A DNA stretch of 64,000 nt, taken from NCBI GenBank assembly GCA_013397935.1, contig VZRN01006818.1:7507713-7571712 (forward strand), given 5' to 3'. The position numbers and the translations under genes were made by a program. The notes beneath the pieces are model-generated. The model did not search any database and was not told where the DNA came from. It saw only the letters and a program-made list of their open reading frames with translations. Positions 25,172 through 41,900 of the stretch are shown here, piece by piece (the stretch's first letter is position 1; each line of letters begins with the position of its first letter). The stretch is from Dasyornis broadbenti (Eukaryota; Chordata; Aves; Passeriformes; Dasyornithidae).

Positions 25172-28100
25172 TGTTAACTGATAATACAAACTTCCAGCCA
25201 TTGTAAATAGGATGCATGTTGCAAATTTAAGTCACAACTTTTCCCAGATTTCAGCAACAAGCCAGGTAACAGAGCTGAAACAACGAGCCTTAATCTTTGT
25301 CTATATGTTCTGATACAAGATGGGCTTTGTATTTCTTTTGTTCATTGTACTGAAAGTGCTAGCCTATTCATTCAAAATGAAAGTCAAGACAATTATTAAT
25401 TGTGATTTTTCCCAATTAGCAATGCTACACCTGGTACTGAGTAAACTATTGTATTGCTAATTATTTACATGCATTGAATTTCAGTGTGAATGAGCCTATC
25501 ACTGTGTCAATTTCAACATTACAAATTGGCTAGTGTTTTCAATCTCAATGTGACATTAACATTTTTAACCTGCAAATGCTAGTCAGTATTCACACCAATG
25601 AGGATAATCCATATCCTATATTCGAGAGTTTATGCTATAAAGCTTCATTTGAGAAGGATAATTAAACAAAAAAATTTGCTTAAGATTTTAAATATATTTT
25701 TAGGAAAAAAAAATATTTATTGCTATGAAAATCTTGTGTGATCCGTATTTGTTTTCAGAACATATTTCCAAGAGCTGGGAAGATTTGTTTTCTGGCATGC
25801 ATCAAACATTTTTCCATTGGCCACAGCATTCTTGCACTAATTGAGTTTAGAAAACTCTTCAGCTACTGCCTGGATGAATATGATCTGTGAAAAGCAATCC
25901 TCAGAAATAATGGGATCCATTAGCTAATTACACTTTATCATCAAACATGCATCAGTTGCAAAATGTAATATGAGAACTACATTCTGGTATCCCAGACCTT
26001 TCAGATTATAAGACAAGCCATTAAAAAGGCACGTCAGTATCTTCTTTCCTGAAATACTTCACACTTCTTAGTGAAGGAATCCACTAATTTTCAAAAGATA
26101 CAAAATTATACAAGGCCAACATTGCCTTCTGAAGAGATGATTTTGCTGTCTGAAGTAAAAACTTCAGAGAATATGCCGTGTTTATCATGCATGAAATATG
26201 AACAAATCTGTTCCCTGGTTAAAATTATCCACTCTCCTAAAAACCCACAAAAAATCTTAAAAGGTACAATTCAACTGCAAATCTGTACGTTTTGGTAGAA
26301 GGCATGGATTTTTAAAATGTGGTTATGGACTGTGTAGAAGAACATTTCTTTGTATTTCTCCTGAACGCTTATTTACTTTCACAATGATTTTATTTGCTAT
26401 GACAATATATGTAGAAGTAACTAACTGTATTTTGATGTAGCTCTTACTTTTCTATTGATGTTTCAGATAATATATGAGGAAGATAATCTTACTAATTCTC
26501 CCATTATTTTTCCACTGAGAGCATTTTCTCTTCTTTTCAAACAGGAGGAAATTTAGAGTCACATTACAGCTGGCCTTGTTAACATATTGACCTTGACTCT
26601 TTGTTGCCTTACACCCTTGGCAGCTACATAATTCCATGCTAAGTGGAAGCTAAAATGCTATCCTCTCTGAATGTTTACCTTCTGAACTTACATGTGAATT
26701 TGGCTTGAAAGATGACAAGATCCAAGTGGAGAACCAATATCATGATTTCACATGGAAGCCCAGTCACTTGCTGTCTTAAATTCCAAACGACATAAAATCC
26801 CAGAAAAAACAAACCCCACAAAAACACATAAATCACAGAAATCTTCAGTAGATTTCACCCCTGCTTAGAGATGCCAGACAAATTGTGAGCATTCAAGTAA
26901 CAAGTAAGAATAAATTTAAAATTCATGGGTTGCACTACCTCAGCCTGACAGTATTGCTGGGCAGTGGACTGACACACACATTTTATACTGTAGTTTTCCA
27001 AATGCTCCACTGGCAAATTTCCAGACAAACAGATTCAGTGCTGCTCTCCTCAGCCCAGCTCACTGACTCTGCTTAGCTCACCTTTGTCCACCTCCTGCCA
27101 TTCCCTTCCAGCCCTCCTCCCTGTGGAGCCATGTTATATACACAAAGTTTGTGCTCCTGTCACAAAGTGAAGAAACAAGTGGAGACATTGTCAGAGACAT
27201 TCCCTTACAGTGCTACATCCTGCTGCCATACCCTCACTGCTTCCAGAAAACTGAGGGCAGCAGTGCACGTGGCTGGCCCGTGGGAGATGAGTAGGTCACA
27301 GCAGCACCTTACATCACAGCCTGCAATGAGGTCAAAGCAGCTCCAGGGGAGGAGGTCAGGCAGTGAGACTCTCAATCCCTTAAAGCCTCACTAAATGCCC
27401 ATGTAGAAGATTTAGTAGTTGTAAGAATCTTGTCAGTACAGAGATACACAACACATCATCAGTTAGTAGAATGCAGAATGGCTGTGAAATCAAGTACTTA
27501 CACTTGAGTAAAATCCAAATAGTTTTTCTTCTATTAGGAAATAATAAAATGCCCTATCTAGATGGGTACAAACCTGCCAGCTTTTTAATGAGATGCTCTT
27601 TCTACTACAAGCGGTTCATCAGCAAACACGCCTTAATTTCTCTGGGTCTGATTATTCCCTGTGTAAATCCTCACACTAGTGCAAAATCAGGTTAAAAAAA
27701 AAAAAAGAAGGCCACCAAACAAATGCCTTACATTCCACAGGTGCAATTATTTCGCAAATAAAAAGGAAGAGAACACAAGAGTTTGTAGGTGGTGCTTGGA
27801 GATTCTTGCCATGTATTCCTTTTGAAATCTAAGATACATTACCATTTTAAAGTACTCTGTGCTCAGTAAAACTAAATAGGGATATTGTTAGTGTTGGGAT
27901 TTTTATAAAAGTATAGTATCTTACCTAGGGGTTTCTTTTCCATTCTGGTACCTTTGTTTTTTTTTTTTTGTTGTTGTTGTTTGTTTGGCTTTTTTTTGTT
28001 TTTTGCTTGTTTTGTATATGGTGATATTTATCTTCCAATTAACTCTTACAGTGTTACAGCCTACAACCCCTTAGCTCTTATTCCTGTTTTTATGCTAGAA

Positions 28101-29882
28101 AGCAAAGGCAACAAGCAGCACAAAGCCTTTAATCTTATCTTCCAGGCAACCCTATCACTATATGTTGATTATTGTCTCATTTTGTCAATGGAAGGCAGAA
28201 AGATACATCTGTGTAGGCATAGCCGTGGTTTTCACACAGGCCTCTCTAGGATGATTGTTTTTAGTTCCAGGAAGAATGTGCAGTGGTTGAACATGCAAAT
28301 GAGAATGAATTTTGAAGGACCTAAGAAAGCATGCTCCCAAAATGTAAGTTTTATATATTTGAAAAAAACCTATTTAATGATACAGTTCATATTAAAACAC
28401 AGGTCTTCAGCCGCAGACTTCAAAAAATGTCCACATAGGAAATAGATTTAGATTTGCTTTCTTTTTCTTTAAAAATTCCTTGGACACCCAACAAAGCTGA
28501 ATTACTAATGGCTCACCTTTGGGTTGATCATAAGTCTTAGCTGAACCTTTTTGTCTAACTGGGTTAATTAGGTATTATGTTTTATCTTTTCCACCTAAAT
28601 AAATGTTTTATAATGTCTTAATATTTCAGCTCCTGCAGCTGCTTTCATTGCACGTGAAGTGAAAGATCTCTCTTATGCAGAGCCACTTATTTTTACCAAA
28701 TATGTAAAACCTAAATTGGTTTTGAAATTTCCCCTCATTTGTAAAAACTAACTCTAATTGGCCAACAAGGGAGTGATCATTTGCCTTCCTCCGATGACAG
28801 GGAAAGACTGGATGAGAGACACTTGTGACTGCATAAACACTTCCTTAGGAAACAGACTCAGAAAAACAAATCACTTTTTGGATCACATGTTAAAGCTTTG
28901 TACAATTGAGGGTTTGAGATGTGCTAAATCTTATACGTTCTGCACAGTTCTATTCACTTGAACAGAACTAATCACTCAAATTGCATAAAGCTAAGTGCTT
29001 GTTTAAATCCTCACATGACTGATGACTAATGTTCAGTCTTTAAAATCCTGTCCAAAGACAAAGGAACTGATTGTTGCATTTGAACAGTCAAGTTTCTAAT
29101 TCATCATAGTAATTTAAATCTCTGTCATGTAAAATATCTAAGAAGCGTGACCTCACTTCATCGACAGATACTTCTTTTGTCCTTCTGGAAAAATTTGCAT
29201 ACTAAATACTACAGCATTAGAAGTAAAATATTTCCAGTCTGAAAGTGACTTAAATTCCATGTTTTATGACAGATATTAAACAAGAAAAAAATGGAGACAG
29301 AAGCTAAATTTGATTCAGGGGGTTCCCTGAGTGCATAAAATCTAAAGAGAACTGAGTTGATCTTATGTATAACAACCACTGAGTATTAAAGTGGGTATAA
29401 GACATTGCCTGAATATGTCTCAGTGTAGAGTGCTAGAAGAGAATATAGGGTTTAATGCTTCATCTGCTCTAGTTTACCAAACTTTACAATTATAAAAGCT
29501 ATGTAGTTTGTATTGTTGCGTCTCAAGGAGGTTCAAAGTGTGATTGTAAGCCTTCCAGGCATGGCATCATTTTGTTCTCTTTACAGCGGAAGCGCATCTA
29601 GGTTCTGCTTAGTGCCTGGGACATCGAACAAAGCACACTGTGGTGTCAACAGTGGAAAAAGCCTCTTGCAGGCTGTGCACGCTCTCCAACCCTCCCGAGA
29701 CGTCTTTCCAGCAGCTGTAATCCCTGCCAGAGCCCGGAGCGGCGGTACCCCCGACACTCAGACTCCGGCCCGGGGCGGGCTTTGCCCAAAGCTTGGGGGG
29801 CGTGGGCACCCGGCGGGGGCGAGGCCCCCGCGCTGCCGTAAAGCGCTCCACGCTGCGCGGCAGTGGGTTGTGTTTTGTCGCG

Positions 29883-29893
29883 CTTCCGGAAGT
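29883..29893. promoter_or_regulatory. ETS/GABP-type binding site
   Basis: The palindromic core CTTCCGGAAGT matches the ETS-family (for example GABPA) consensus, and is followed by GATGGCG, reminiscent of a YY1 element. It lies about 70 bases upstream of the likely start of transcription, a usual position in ribosomal protein gene promoters. Binding is inferred from the motif only. Confidence 0.6.
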
Positions 29894-29953
29894 GATGGCG
29901 TTGTGCTTTGCGGCTCGGCGCCCCTGATCCGAGGCCGGGAAGCCCCGTACGGC

Positions 29954-29981
29954 CTTTCCGCCGAGCAGCCGCCGAGGGCAG
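29954..29981 (+). other. RPS16: RPS16 non-coding exon 1 with TOP-like start (probable)
   Basis: A CTTTCC pyrimidine stretch fits a 5' terminal oligopyrimidine (TOP) start, the element that places ribosomal protein mRNAs under mTOR/LARP1 translational control. About 28 bases later comes a strong donor, AG|GTGAGTG. The matching acceptor, a pyrimidine tract ending CTCTCTTGCAG, lies at 30,060, giving a 79-base 5'UTR intron. An alternative is transcription starting inside the pyrimidine tract at about 30,045-30,056, which would itself act as a TOP and remove the need for this exon. Confidence 0.55.
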
Positions 29982-30068
29982 GTGAGTGCCGGGGCGCTCC
30001 GGCCACCCACCGCCCGCGTCCCCGCTCGCCCGCGCTGACGCCGCTCCCTCTCTCTTGCAGGAACAGCC

Positions 30069-33633
<3,565 letters not shown>

Positions 33634-33659
33634 AATTGGTCTTTAGTCATGCAGTAATC

Positions 33660-33665
33660 AATAAA
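33660..33665 (+). terminator. RPS16 poly(A) signal
   Basis: A canonical AATAAA lies 26 bases after the stop codon, so the 3'UTR would be only about 45-50 bases, typical of ribosomal protein mRNAs. Cleavage is expected near 33,680. Confidence 0.88.
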
Positions 33666-33689
33666 CAGAAAGAATTTGATAATTTTCAT

Positions 33690-36600
33690 GTTTCTAAATT
33701 GTTTTTTCTTGGGTGGGTAAATAGATTTTTTTGTTTTTCCCCACTGTGTGTTAAGATTGATTCACAAAGGGATTTGTATTACAGTAAAATTAGAGGGCTG
33801 ATGGCAGTTTTTTTTCATCCTTTCATAGTAGGTAGGGTCTTGGGAATAAAGAAGAGCTTTATCCTGTTGATGAATGTTTGGTTATCCAAACATAGAGAAG
33901 GCTCACATCCTGGGTTTTGTTGGTACATGCAACAAACAGTGCACTGGTTCGTGAAAGGTTTCAGTTGTAACCTTTCTGGTACAGTTAACACTGTCAAAAC
34001 CAAAGTATTCATGAGGGCGGGGGAGGGAGGTGTATTGAACCCTTGCATTACCAGATAATGCAGAGACAGAGTGCTGCGTTGGTATGTCAAAATGTAGGAA
34101 ACTTAAAAATAATACTTTATAAAAATCAAGGATTTTGGGTTTTAAGATTAGGTCTAAGTGATTTATCCTTCAACCACATATTCACACAGTACCAGCCCAG
34201 AGGAATAACTGCTTAGGTTATGAGCTGGGTGAGGCAATTCAAAGACTCTGGAAGAAGGGGGAAGGAAAATGTAGTTGAAAATATTCAAAAATTTAGCTAG
34301 AGGATATGCGTCGTAAATGTTGGAGAGGTTTCAGTTCCTATCCGTTGACCAGGGACAAAATGTAATTTCTGGGTATACATGGTATGGACAAACAAGTCTG
34401 TTAAAAAGACTCATTGGAAGAGTTGCAAGTAGTGGAGTAAGGCCTTGGTTATGAGCTGACCCAACAGTCCTGGGCTGTTGTTTCCTATGTTTGTAAACCA
34501 GTTTGGAGTGGAACTGGAAGAAACACTGGAGACTTAAGACGGAGAGCCCAGCTACTGCTGTATCACTTGCCAAGCCTGGTATTATAATGTCTCTTGTATG
34601 CCAGTACTGGAATCGTCATAGGAGCACCTTGGTACTTGAGGTTTTTGTTGGGCTTTCTCTTAGCATGGTATTCTTATTTGCTTAATTGTTTTTTTCAGTG
34701 TACTCGGTCAACACAAAGTTAAACCAGCTTCCTTTGTGAGTTGGGGAATTGGAATGAATAATAAAATCCCACCTTTTTGCTCTAGTTTAATAGAAGAGGT
34801 GCTTACGGCTTTTTATTAATGTTAAGAATTTGTAATGATGTCTCTGCTTTTTCAGTAGAAGACTATTAAAGGTATACTCACAGTTATTCAAGAGTTAAGC
34901 ATGTGGCAAACAAATTCCTTCTTAAAAAGGAATTCTGTATCCATCTCCCCATTTTAGCTGTCAGTTTCTGCCACAAAATAACTGCATTCCAGGATTTGAA
35001 TAGAAGCTGAATGCTTGTATTCAAACTACTCATGCTCCCATTGAAGCAAAAGGAACTGTTGTATGTTCTATCACCCATTTACATAGCAGGATTTTTAGGT
35101 TTTATGCTAAGCAAACAGGATACTCCATCCCAGACTCCTGCTATCTTTGGCAAGATGCGTGGTCTGCTTTCCTCAGTCCCCCTTTCCTGCACTCTGAGCT
35201 CTTGGGCTGCTGAAAACTGCAATGCTCAGCCTCCTAGCCTGGCTTTCCAAGGAAAAGATGTTATGCAGAGCTAACTTTGAGTTTGATTGCTTGAATTCCT
35301 ATGAGTTTTGTGAAAACTTGGGTCTTGATGTTAATTAGCTTCAACTAAGAGAAAAAGTCTTTCAGTTTTTTGGCTTGTGTGGTGAGTGAAAAGCAATGGC
35401 TCAGTCATAGCTTAGGAAATGCATCTTGGCCTGCCAGTTGGCACATACATACCCTGTGCTGTGGCTTGTCCAAAACTGATTCTTGCCTAGCTGTTAGATC
35501 AGTGGGATGGAGGGAAAAAGAGATGATGCAAAGTTGCAGTGGTGTGAAACTCAAGGAGGCAGGGGGGAGATGCAATACCTGCTGCCAGTAATCTTAGGGG
35601 TGGATTTCATGGCTATGCAGAAGCCTGATGGATCTGTTTTTCTGCTTACAGAACAGCTTGTAACAATTGGGGATTATTGTTTTGCTGTTCTTTTGTGGAA
35701 TGGCTGAAAATAAAACTTGCATTGCTACTAATATATCCAGAGATGATATCTGCATGTCATTTCTTCAAGCAGAGGACTCTTAACATAATAAAAATGCTCT
35801 GAACTGATCTCTGATCCACTAAAAATGCCCCATCAATCCTGTAGAGTGATGTGCTTCCCACACACTTGCTTTCTAAAAGAGAAATGTTTGTGGAACTGGG
35901 CTGCTGTCTGCCTGGATGGCTGAAGTTTATTCTGAGAGCTTGCTTACTGTATCACCCACTAGAGGGCTTAACTTCATTGGGGTACTGTAACCACTGTAAA
36001 GTTTGAAGGTGTTTGTAAAAATGTCTCCTCATATCCCGATTCTGCAGGGATGGTAATCAAGTGCTTGTCATTGAGCATCCACTCTGCCCAAACTCACACC
36101 TCCACAGAAAAATAGTAAGAGTTTGATCTTCAAACCATTAGGAAGGTTCTTGAGCAGCCGTGGAGATGGTTCTCAGAAAAAAAGAAATGCCCTTAACCTT
36201 GTATCATCCAGCTCTTTCATTAGTTTCACCAATGCTAATCCTTAGGAAGATCTGTAGACAACAAAATGTGGCCTCACTTGACTTCTTCATTGAAAATACC
36301 ATGTTTTGTTAACAACAGTGGACCTGGCTCCAAACCAGGCCAGGCTTGTGCACGTGGCTCCGAAGGCAGTTTTTTCATTATCCATTGTTTATAATCCTGA
36401 TAAACATTGTAACCTGTATATAAATTTAAGTCCTCTCAAACATTATTTTGGAAAATCTGGAGAAAATGAATTTTGACTGCAATATACAACTATATTAACA
36501 TTGAAATGTTTAAATTTTATTTTTTAAGAAAAATCTGTAACTTAAAAATGTAACACTGGCATTTTTAAAGTGTGGACAAGTGTGTTCTGTATTGTGCTTG

Positions 36601-38839
36601 TTTTCTTACAAAAGCAGTTATTTTCTAATGCATTTTTTTCTGTTCAAATTTTTTAGAAGTGCCAGTTTAGAAGTGCTTGTGTAGATAATGTGTGTTGTTG
36701 CCTTGATATAATTTGATTTGATTTTTTTAAATCTCTTTCTTAATATAGTCCTCTGAGTTACGGTTCAGGGTACTTGACTGAATAATTGTTTTCCCTTAGC
36801 TAACATCCTTAATGCACTTGGGACTGTGCTGTTTCCTACCTTGCCATGGGCAGAGATGTCTAAACTTTATGAAGCCTATTGCTTTAACTCTTACAAAGTT
36901 CCTTGGAAGCTAATAAGGCTTGGCCTATTTTTAAATATTAGAATTTAAACAACTGTGAAATACTACATATACCAACTTTGCTATAGAAAAATTGTAAAAA
37001 ACCCCCACAAAATTATTTTGGATAGTTTCTGTTAAATGAAAAGAGTTAATTTCTATTAATGTTACATTAATTTATTTGTGAAACTGCATATGAAGCATGG
37101 TGAGAAATACAGGCTTAAGGAAGGGAGGAATCCCAGATCAGATTTCTCAGAGGAGCTTGGAACAGTTTCTAAACCAGACTTAGCTTGACAGTAAGATAAC
37201 ACAGAGACTGGTGATGGAATTTGGAAGATGTAATGCTTGGTTTCATCTCGAGAGCAGCCTTGAGAGTAGGTTTATGAGATGGTGAAACTATATTTCCTGT
37301 AAGTTCTCATGTAAGAGTTAAAAGTCTGTGAGCGACTATATAAATGGCTCCATATGGCCTAGGAATTCACTTATTTTGCTTCTGTTTGCAGCGTGGAGTG
37401 GTTTTGGACCACATGCAGCTGATGTAACTGAGCTGAGAAACGCAGTCCAGCTGCAGACAAGCAGCCAGTCCATGGGACCAGCCCATAGCTAGTCAGAAGT
37501 AAAAATAAAGCAAAAAACCCTCCTGAAATGCAATTATGGGAATGTTAGCTTCTCATATCCAATAGTAATAAAAATAGCTGCACAGTGTGTAGTGTAATGT
37601 ATCAGTTTGCAGTAAATAGCCTTGTGCTATCAGTGATCCCAAACCTTCACTGGTACTGTTGGCTGCTGTGTGGACCAGGGTTTTGTCCTTGTCTGTGCTT
37701 AGAGAGGCTGAGTTTTCATTTGCCTTCTCTTGTCCATCTAGGGAGCAGGAAAGAGAAAGGGCGATAAGAAAGGATGGGAGAACTTTTTACCTGAGAAAGG
37801 CCATCAACTTCTAAATTTTATTTGGGTGCAAACCCACCTTCTGTAGCATGCTCAGAGGGTCTCACAAAGCACCTCCTAGGAAGAACGGAGGGTTAGGCAA
37901 AAGACAGACTTTGCAAAATAAAATGAGCAGCAGCAATTTCAAGCAGCATCATCTGTGTCTTTAAAGCTGTGCTTTTTAATGATTCTGTTTATGTCACGGT
38001 ATTACAGGTAAGAGTCTTTAATTTTAAAACAATCATTTTTAATTTTGGTAAAATTGTATTTTTATATTTTCATGAAAATTAGAAATGAAACCCTTTGGCC
38101 CTGTTGAGTTCTTTCTCCTTTTTCCTAATATGAAATTTTCATAACATTATTTTTTAAAATCAAAATATAACTATCCTCTGAAACCTTTTGCGCGATGAGC
38201 AAGCTATACCCAGAAACGGATCCAGAATATTCTTAAAAATCCAGATGTATTATTTAATGGAAGTTCATATATCTCCTTTAAGGACAGAGAAAAATCATTA
38301 ATATGTTAATCTCTAAAACCATCTGGTTATAATTTATACAGTAGTATTATTTCAGGGTCTTGCAAAAATATTTTGCCTTACTAAGGAGTAGAGAACAGCA
38401 CTGAGCTCAAGCCTCAAAGCACACAAAGGTGTGTGACGACTGAAGGATCTCTCAAACCACCATGACATGGCAACATTTCTGTCATTGTCTGCTATGTTAT
38501 AAAGGGCCGATTCAATTCAACAGGGGAGTAATACTCGCAGGTCTGGTGCAAGTGTAACTAATACAGACTGTGCTGAGGAGCCACCACGCATTGCTAATGA
38601 GAGACATGCAGCCAGGGAGTTGTACGCAACACTCGCTAAGCTCCTGAAGCTGTACGTAGTGACCAAGCTTGAAGTCTCCTCTTCTTTTCCTTTTTTTTGC
38701 ATTGAATTTTTTAAAATAATGAGTCCAATTATCTGACTTCTGAAGGATTTAAACACATTGTAGAAATATATAGTTGTAAGATGCCATATAATCAAAGCCA
38801 TTAATTTGGATAAATTCCCCTTTTCTAATTTATACTGAA
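33690..38839. other. Intergenic between RPS16 and OTOGL
   Basis: About 5.1 kb with many T-rich tracts. Additional AATAAA hexamers occur (for example 35,709-35,714), which could serve as weak distal signals but are not tied to a transcript. No exon is supported. The last part should contain the OTOGL promoter and 5'UTR; a TTATAAAGG sequence near 38,498 is TATA-like but too weak alone to call. An in-frame TAA at 38,789-38,791 precedes the OTOGL ATG. Confidence 0.55.
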
Positions 38840-38918
38840 ATGAATATTGTAGGAAAGCTCAGTTTAATGATACCTTGGAGTATATTCTTGCTTCATTCAC
38901 TGCTCTCCTCTTTGCAAG
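38840..38918 (+). CDS. OTOGL: OTOGL coding exon 1 (signal peptide)
   Basis: ATG at 38,840 is the first after an in-frame TAA at 38,789. The 26 codons give a basic N-region (MNIVGK) and a hydrophobic core (LSLMIPWSIFLLHSLLSSLQ), a clear signal peptide. Donor CAAG|GTAAGA, phase 1. Any further 5'UTR exon is unknown. Confidence 0.85.
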
Positions 38919-41900
38919 GTAAGAATTTAATTCCATTTTTTGTAGTAATACTAATTTTTACAAAGATTTTTCTAAATATTTAAATATTGCAGTTCCTTTT
39001 ATTCCCTATCATTATATTTTTTGACCTTCCTGAAATTTATAAATGCAAATTATACAAGTATATATCACCATTCTCTCTCACAGGCATAGAAACTAAAATA
39101 TAACCTTTTTTAAGATTAGTTTTTTATGTCTGAATTTGTTACAAAACAATTATTTATGAACAAAATCTAACTCCTTGGCATTCTTGCTATTATGGTCAGA
39201 TGAGTAAGCATTTAATGGTTTTCAGTGAAGTATGATTTTGCTGAACAGACTGCACCTGCAGTTTTCTTAAACATTTTTAGACTGCTAGAGTAAACAATTG
39301 CCCTTCTAGTTATAGAAATTATCTTATTTTCTATGTAATGCAACTGAATCTTATAGATAGTTTCCTTGCAACAATTATAAGGATTTCTAATGTAATATAA
39401 GAAATTGTTTTGTAGTTGTTTTTGTTTTTGTTTATTTGTTTGCTTGTTTTAAGCATGGACTCATTTAAAATTATTTACAACTGAGTCTTACAAATAACAG
39501 TCACAAAATTATTATAACCCAGGAAGTTTAATTCTGGAAAGCTCTGAGCACTTGTTCTATTTTACCTGTTTACCTGTTTATTTTTTTGTTCTGAGCCTCT
39601 GAAGAACTATGAACTCTTTTCACTTCTTCATGGTCGCATGTACCAGAACTACAACCATGAAAACTTGCAGGTGAAGAGTGCATGAGAGAATCAAAATCTT
39701 AGGAAGGAGAGAATGTAGTGCTACATGCCTTGGAAACAGAGTTTGTGCAAAGGTGCCCTGGAAAACTCAGGATTACTAAATCCCAAAATTCAATAGCGTT
39801 GTTTTAAACTTGACATTGCTTGCCAAGGGCAGAATGAGGCTGTAGGAAAAAAAGTTTAACTTCATGATTTTTTAATCTACAGGATCTTGTTGCAAGCTTT
39901 CTCTTTTGAGAAGAACTTTGAGGTAAGTTTTCTTTCATTCCTTATTTGTCAAGCCCTACAAACAGGACAAGAATGAGCAAGTGCAATGCAGTGCAAGTTG
40001 GAAAGTAAAATATAGCCTTGAATTTAACATGTAAAATGTCATCTACATGTAGGTTGGATGTAGAACACACTTTCAGAATGTTTACAACTCTTTTCCAAAT
40101 ATTTACGTAACGGGCATGGGTCCTCTCTTTGAAAAATGGAGGTCCTTATGAAAAATGATACTTCTATGGTCTCGAGAAAGCTTAGAGGAATAATGGAATG
40201 AAAACAGCATGAGATCATGATTTCATGACTGGAAAAATACATTAAATGAATATCCATCTGCAGTTTTAACTGCATGATAAAATCCTAGCTGCTATTTGAA
40301 GCACAGAGAAGTAAGTGCTATACAGCCTTAAAATAAACATTTTCAATACAAATTTTCACATAGAAGCTGAAATCCAAACAAAACCCAAACTAGGCAATGT
40401 TCCTGATCCCATTGAATTAAATGGGATCTATGCCATCAATTTCAATGGAAGCATCAAGTTGGACGTAGCTTTGTATGTCTAATGAATTCTAATACATCTA
40501 GGTGGTACACATGCAAGTCAAATGATACGCCATCATGAAGTGTTGATAGATCTAAGTGTGTTTTATAGTTTGATGCCCTTGTTTCTAAACTTAATCACAA
40601 GTTAAAGTCAGCTCCAGCTGGAGAGTCATCTCTTGCTATCAAAAGTGCCATCAGAGTATATTCAAGCAACACTCTGGGGAACTTGGAACCACTCACACGC
40701 AGCATGAAGTAAATATGAAGCTGCTTTACAATTTTGTATCCTGTTGTGTAAATCTGTTTTGCCTATTTACATCTCCTCAAAGCTCCAGGTACCTCCCTGT
40801 CCAAGCAGAGATTGGACTGCTGCTCAATTCTGTAAAATGAGACAATGACAAAAAAAGAAAAAAAAAAAAAAAAAAAATCACCTTTTTAAATGTTAACCCA
40901 AGAAAGACCTCTTTGACAAAGTGATGGTAATCAGAGAGAAACACTTCTCTCTGGGGACTTGCTTATTCAGGTTGCTCCAGGGACCTTTGATAATACAAGA
41001 TCCTTTTTGTTTTCCTCCAGAAACGAGTTTAATGCAACTCGACAGAGAAGAGATCTTGTAACAGCCGAGGTAGGTTATACCTCCAAAAGCGGGAGGGAGG
41101 GGAAACCCTCCTCCCTTTTCTGCTCTGAGGCTTTGCCATCCTTACAAATGAGTCTTTGTGGGGAGAAAGGCTGCAGTAACAGGAGGACAGTGAGGAGGAG
41201 CAGCTACTCCCCACCTGCTCACCCTGTCTGAGCCATGGCCTCATGCCTTCATTCTCCCTCAGCAATGCGCCCAGTGGGCAACCTACCCTGCCGAGCCGAC
41301 TGACGCACACCATGGGAAACAAACCTGGGACGTCTCTGTCTTTTGTGAGGGTGAACAGAACGCCCTGGAAAGCTGTTTGTGTATGTGAGAGGCACAATGG
41401 CGGCACCGCTGGCAAGGCTCCCTCCTGGACATGGTGTCCTGGTGGCTCCCAGCCCAGCCCTGCTTCCCATTGCCCCACGCTGCCTCCGTGTGCATCCTGG
41501 CAATGCTGAGCTGAAGTTCAATCGTAAATGGAGGAATCTCGTTCCCCCACATGTACACACTTGGGCTGTGGAGCCCAGCCAAGGGTTATAACCCTGTTTG
41601 AAGCGGGTAGGCAGGAAGCCAGAGGCGGTCCCGCCTCAGGGTGTTTCGGGGAGCCTGCAGCTGAACCAGGGGTGATTTTCTTGAAGACCCTCTGAGATCC
41701 TGAGTGAGTCAGAAAGCAGCTGCTGTGGAACACTGTGCTAAGGCTAATGAAGCCTCTGAGAAAGGCAGGACTGGTGGTGCCGTCAGAGGGGCCTCAGCAG
41801 GGAAGTGCTGTCGCACCAAGGACGCTCTACCTCTGCAAAATGACGCAAAGGCCAAAAGCTGATTTCCTGAGGTGGGTAGCTCGGAGTAGCTATCCAGAAA

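Larger units (their letters stand above)
23313..29699. other. Intergenic, upstream of RPS16, no gene supported
   Basis: About 6.4 kb of AT-rich DNA. It contains the 25.1 kb hairpin and palindrome listed separately, a GT/CA inverted repeat near 24,942-24,967, and T-rich tracts near 27,957. No exon on either strand could be supported. The composition changes sharply to GC-rich at about 29,700, where the RPS16 CpG island begins. Confidence 0.55.

Noticed and set aside
38493..38503. TATA-like TTATAAAGG as OTOGL promoter
   Set aside because: It lies about 340 bases from the ATG with no initiator or other promoter support; one AT-rich hexamer is expected by chance here.
33690..38839. Hidden gene between RPS16 and OTOGL
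   Set aside because: Several AATAAA signals and short frames occur, but no chain of exons with consistent phase or recognisable protein was found.
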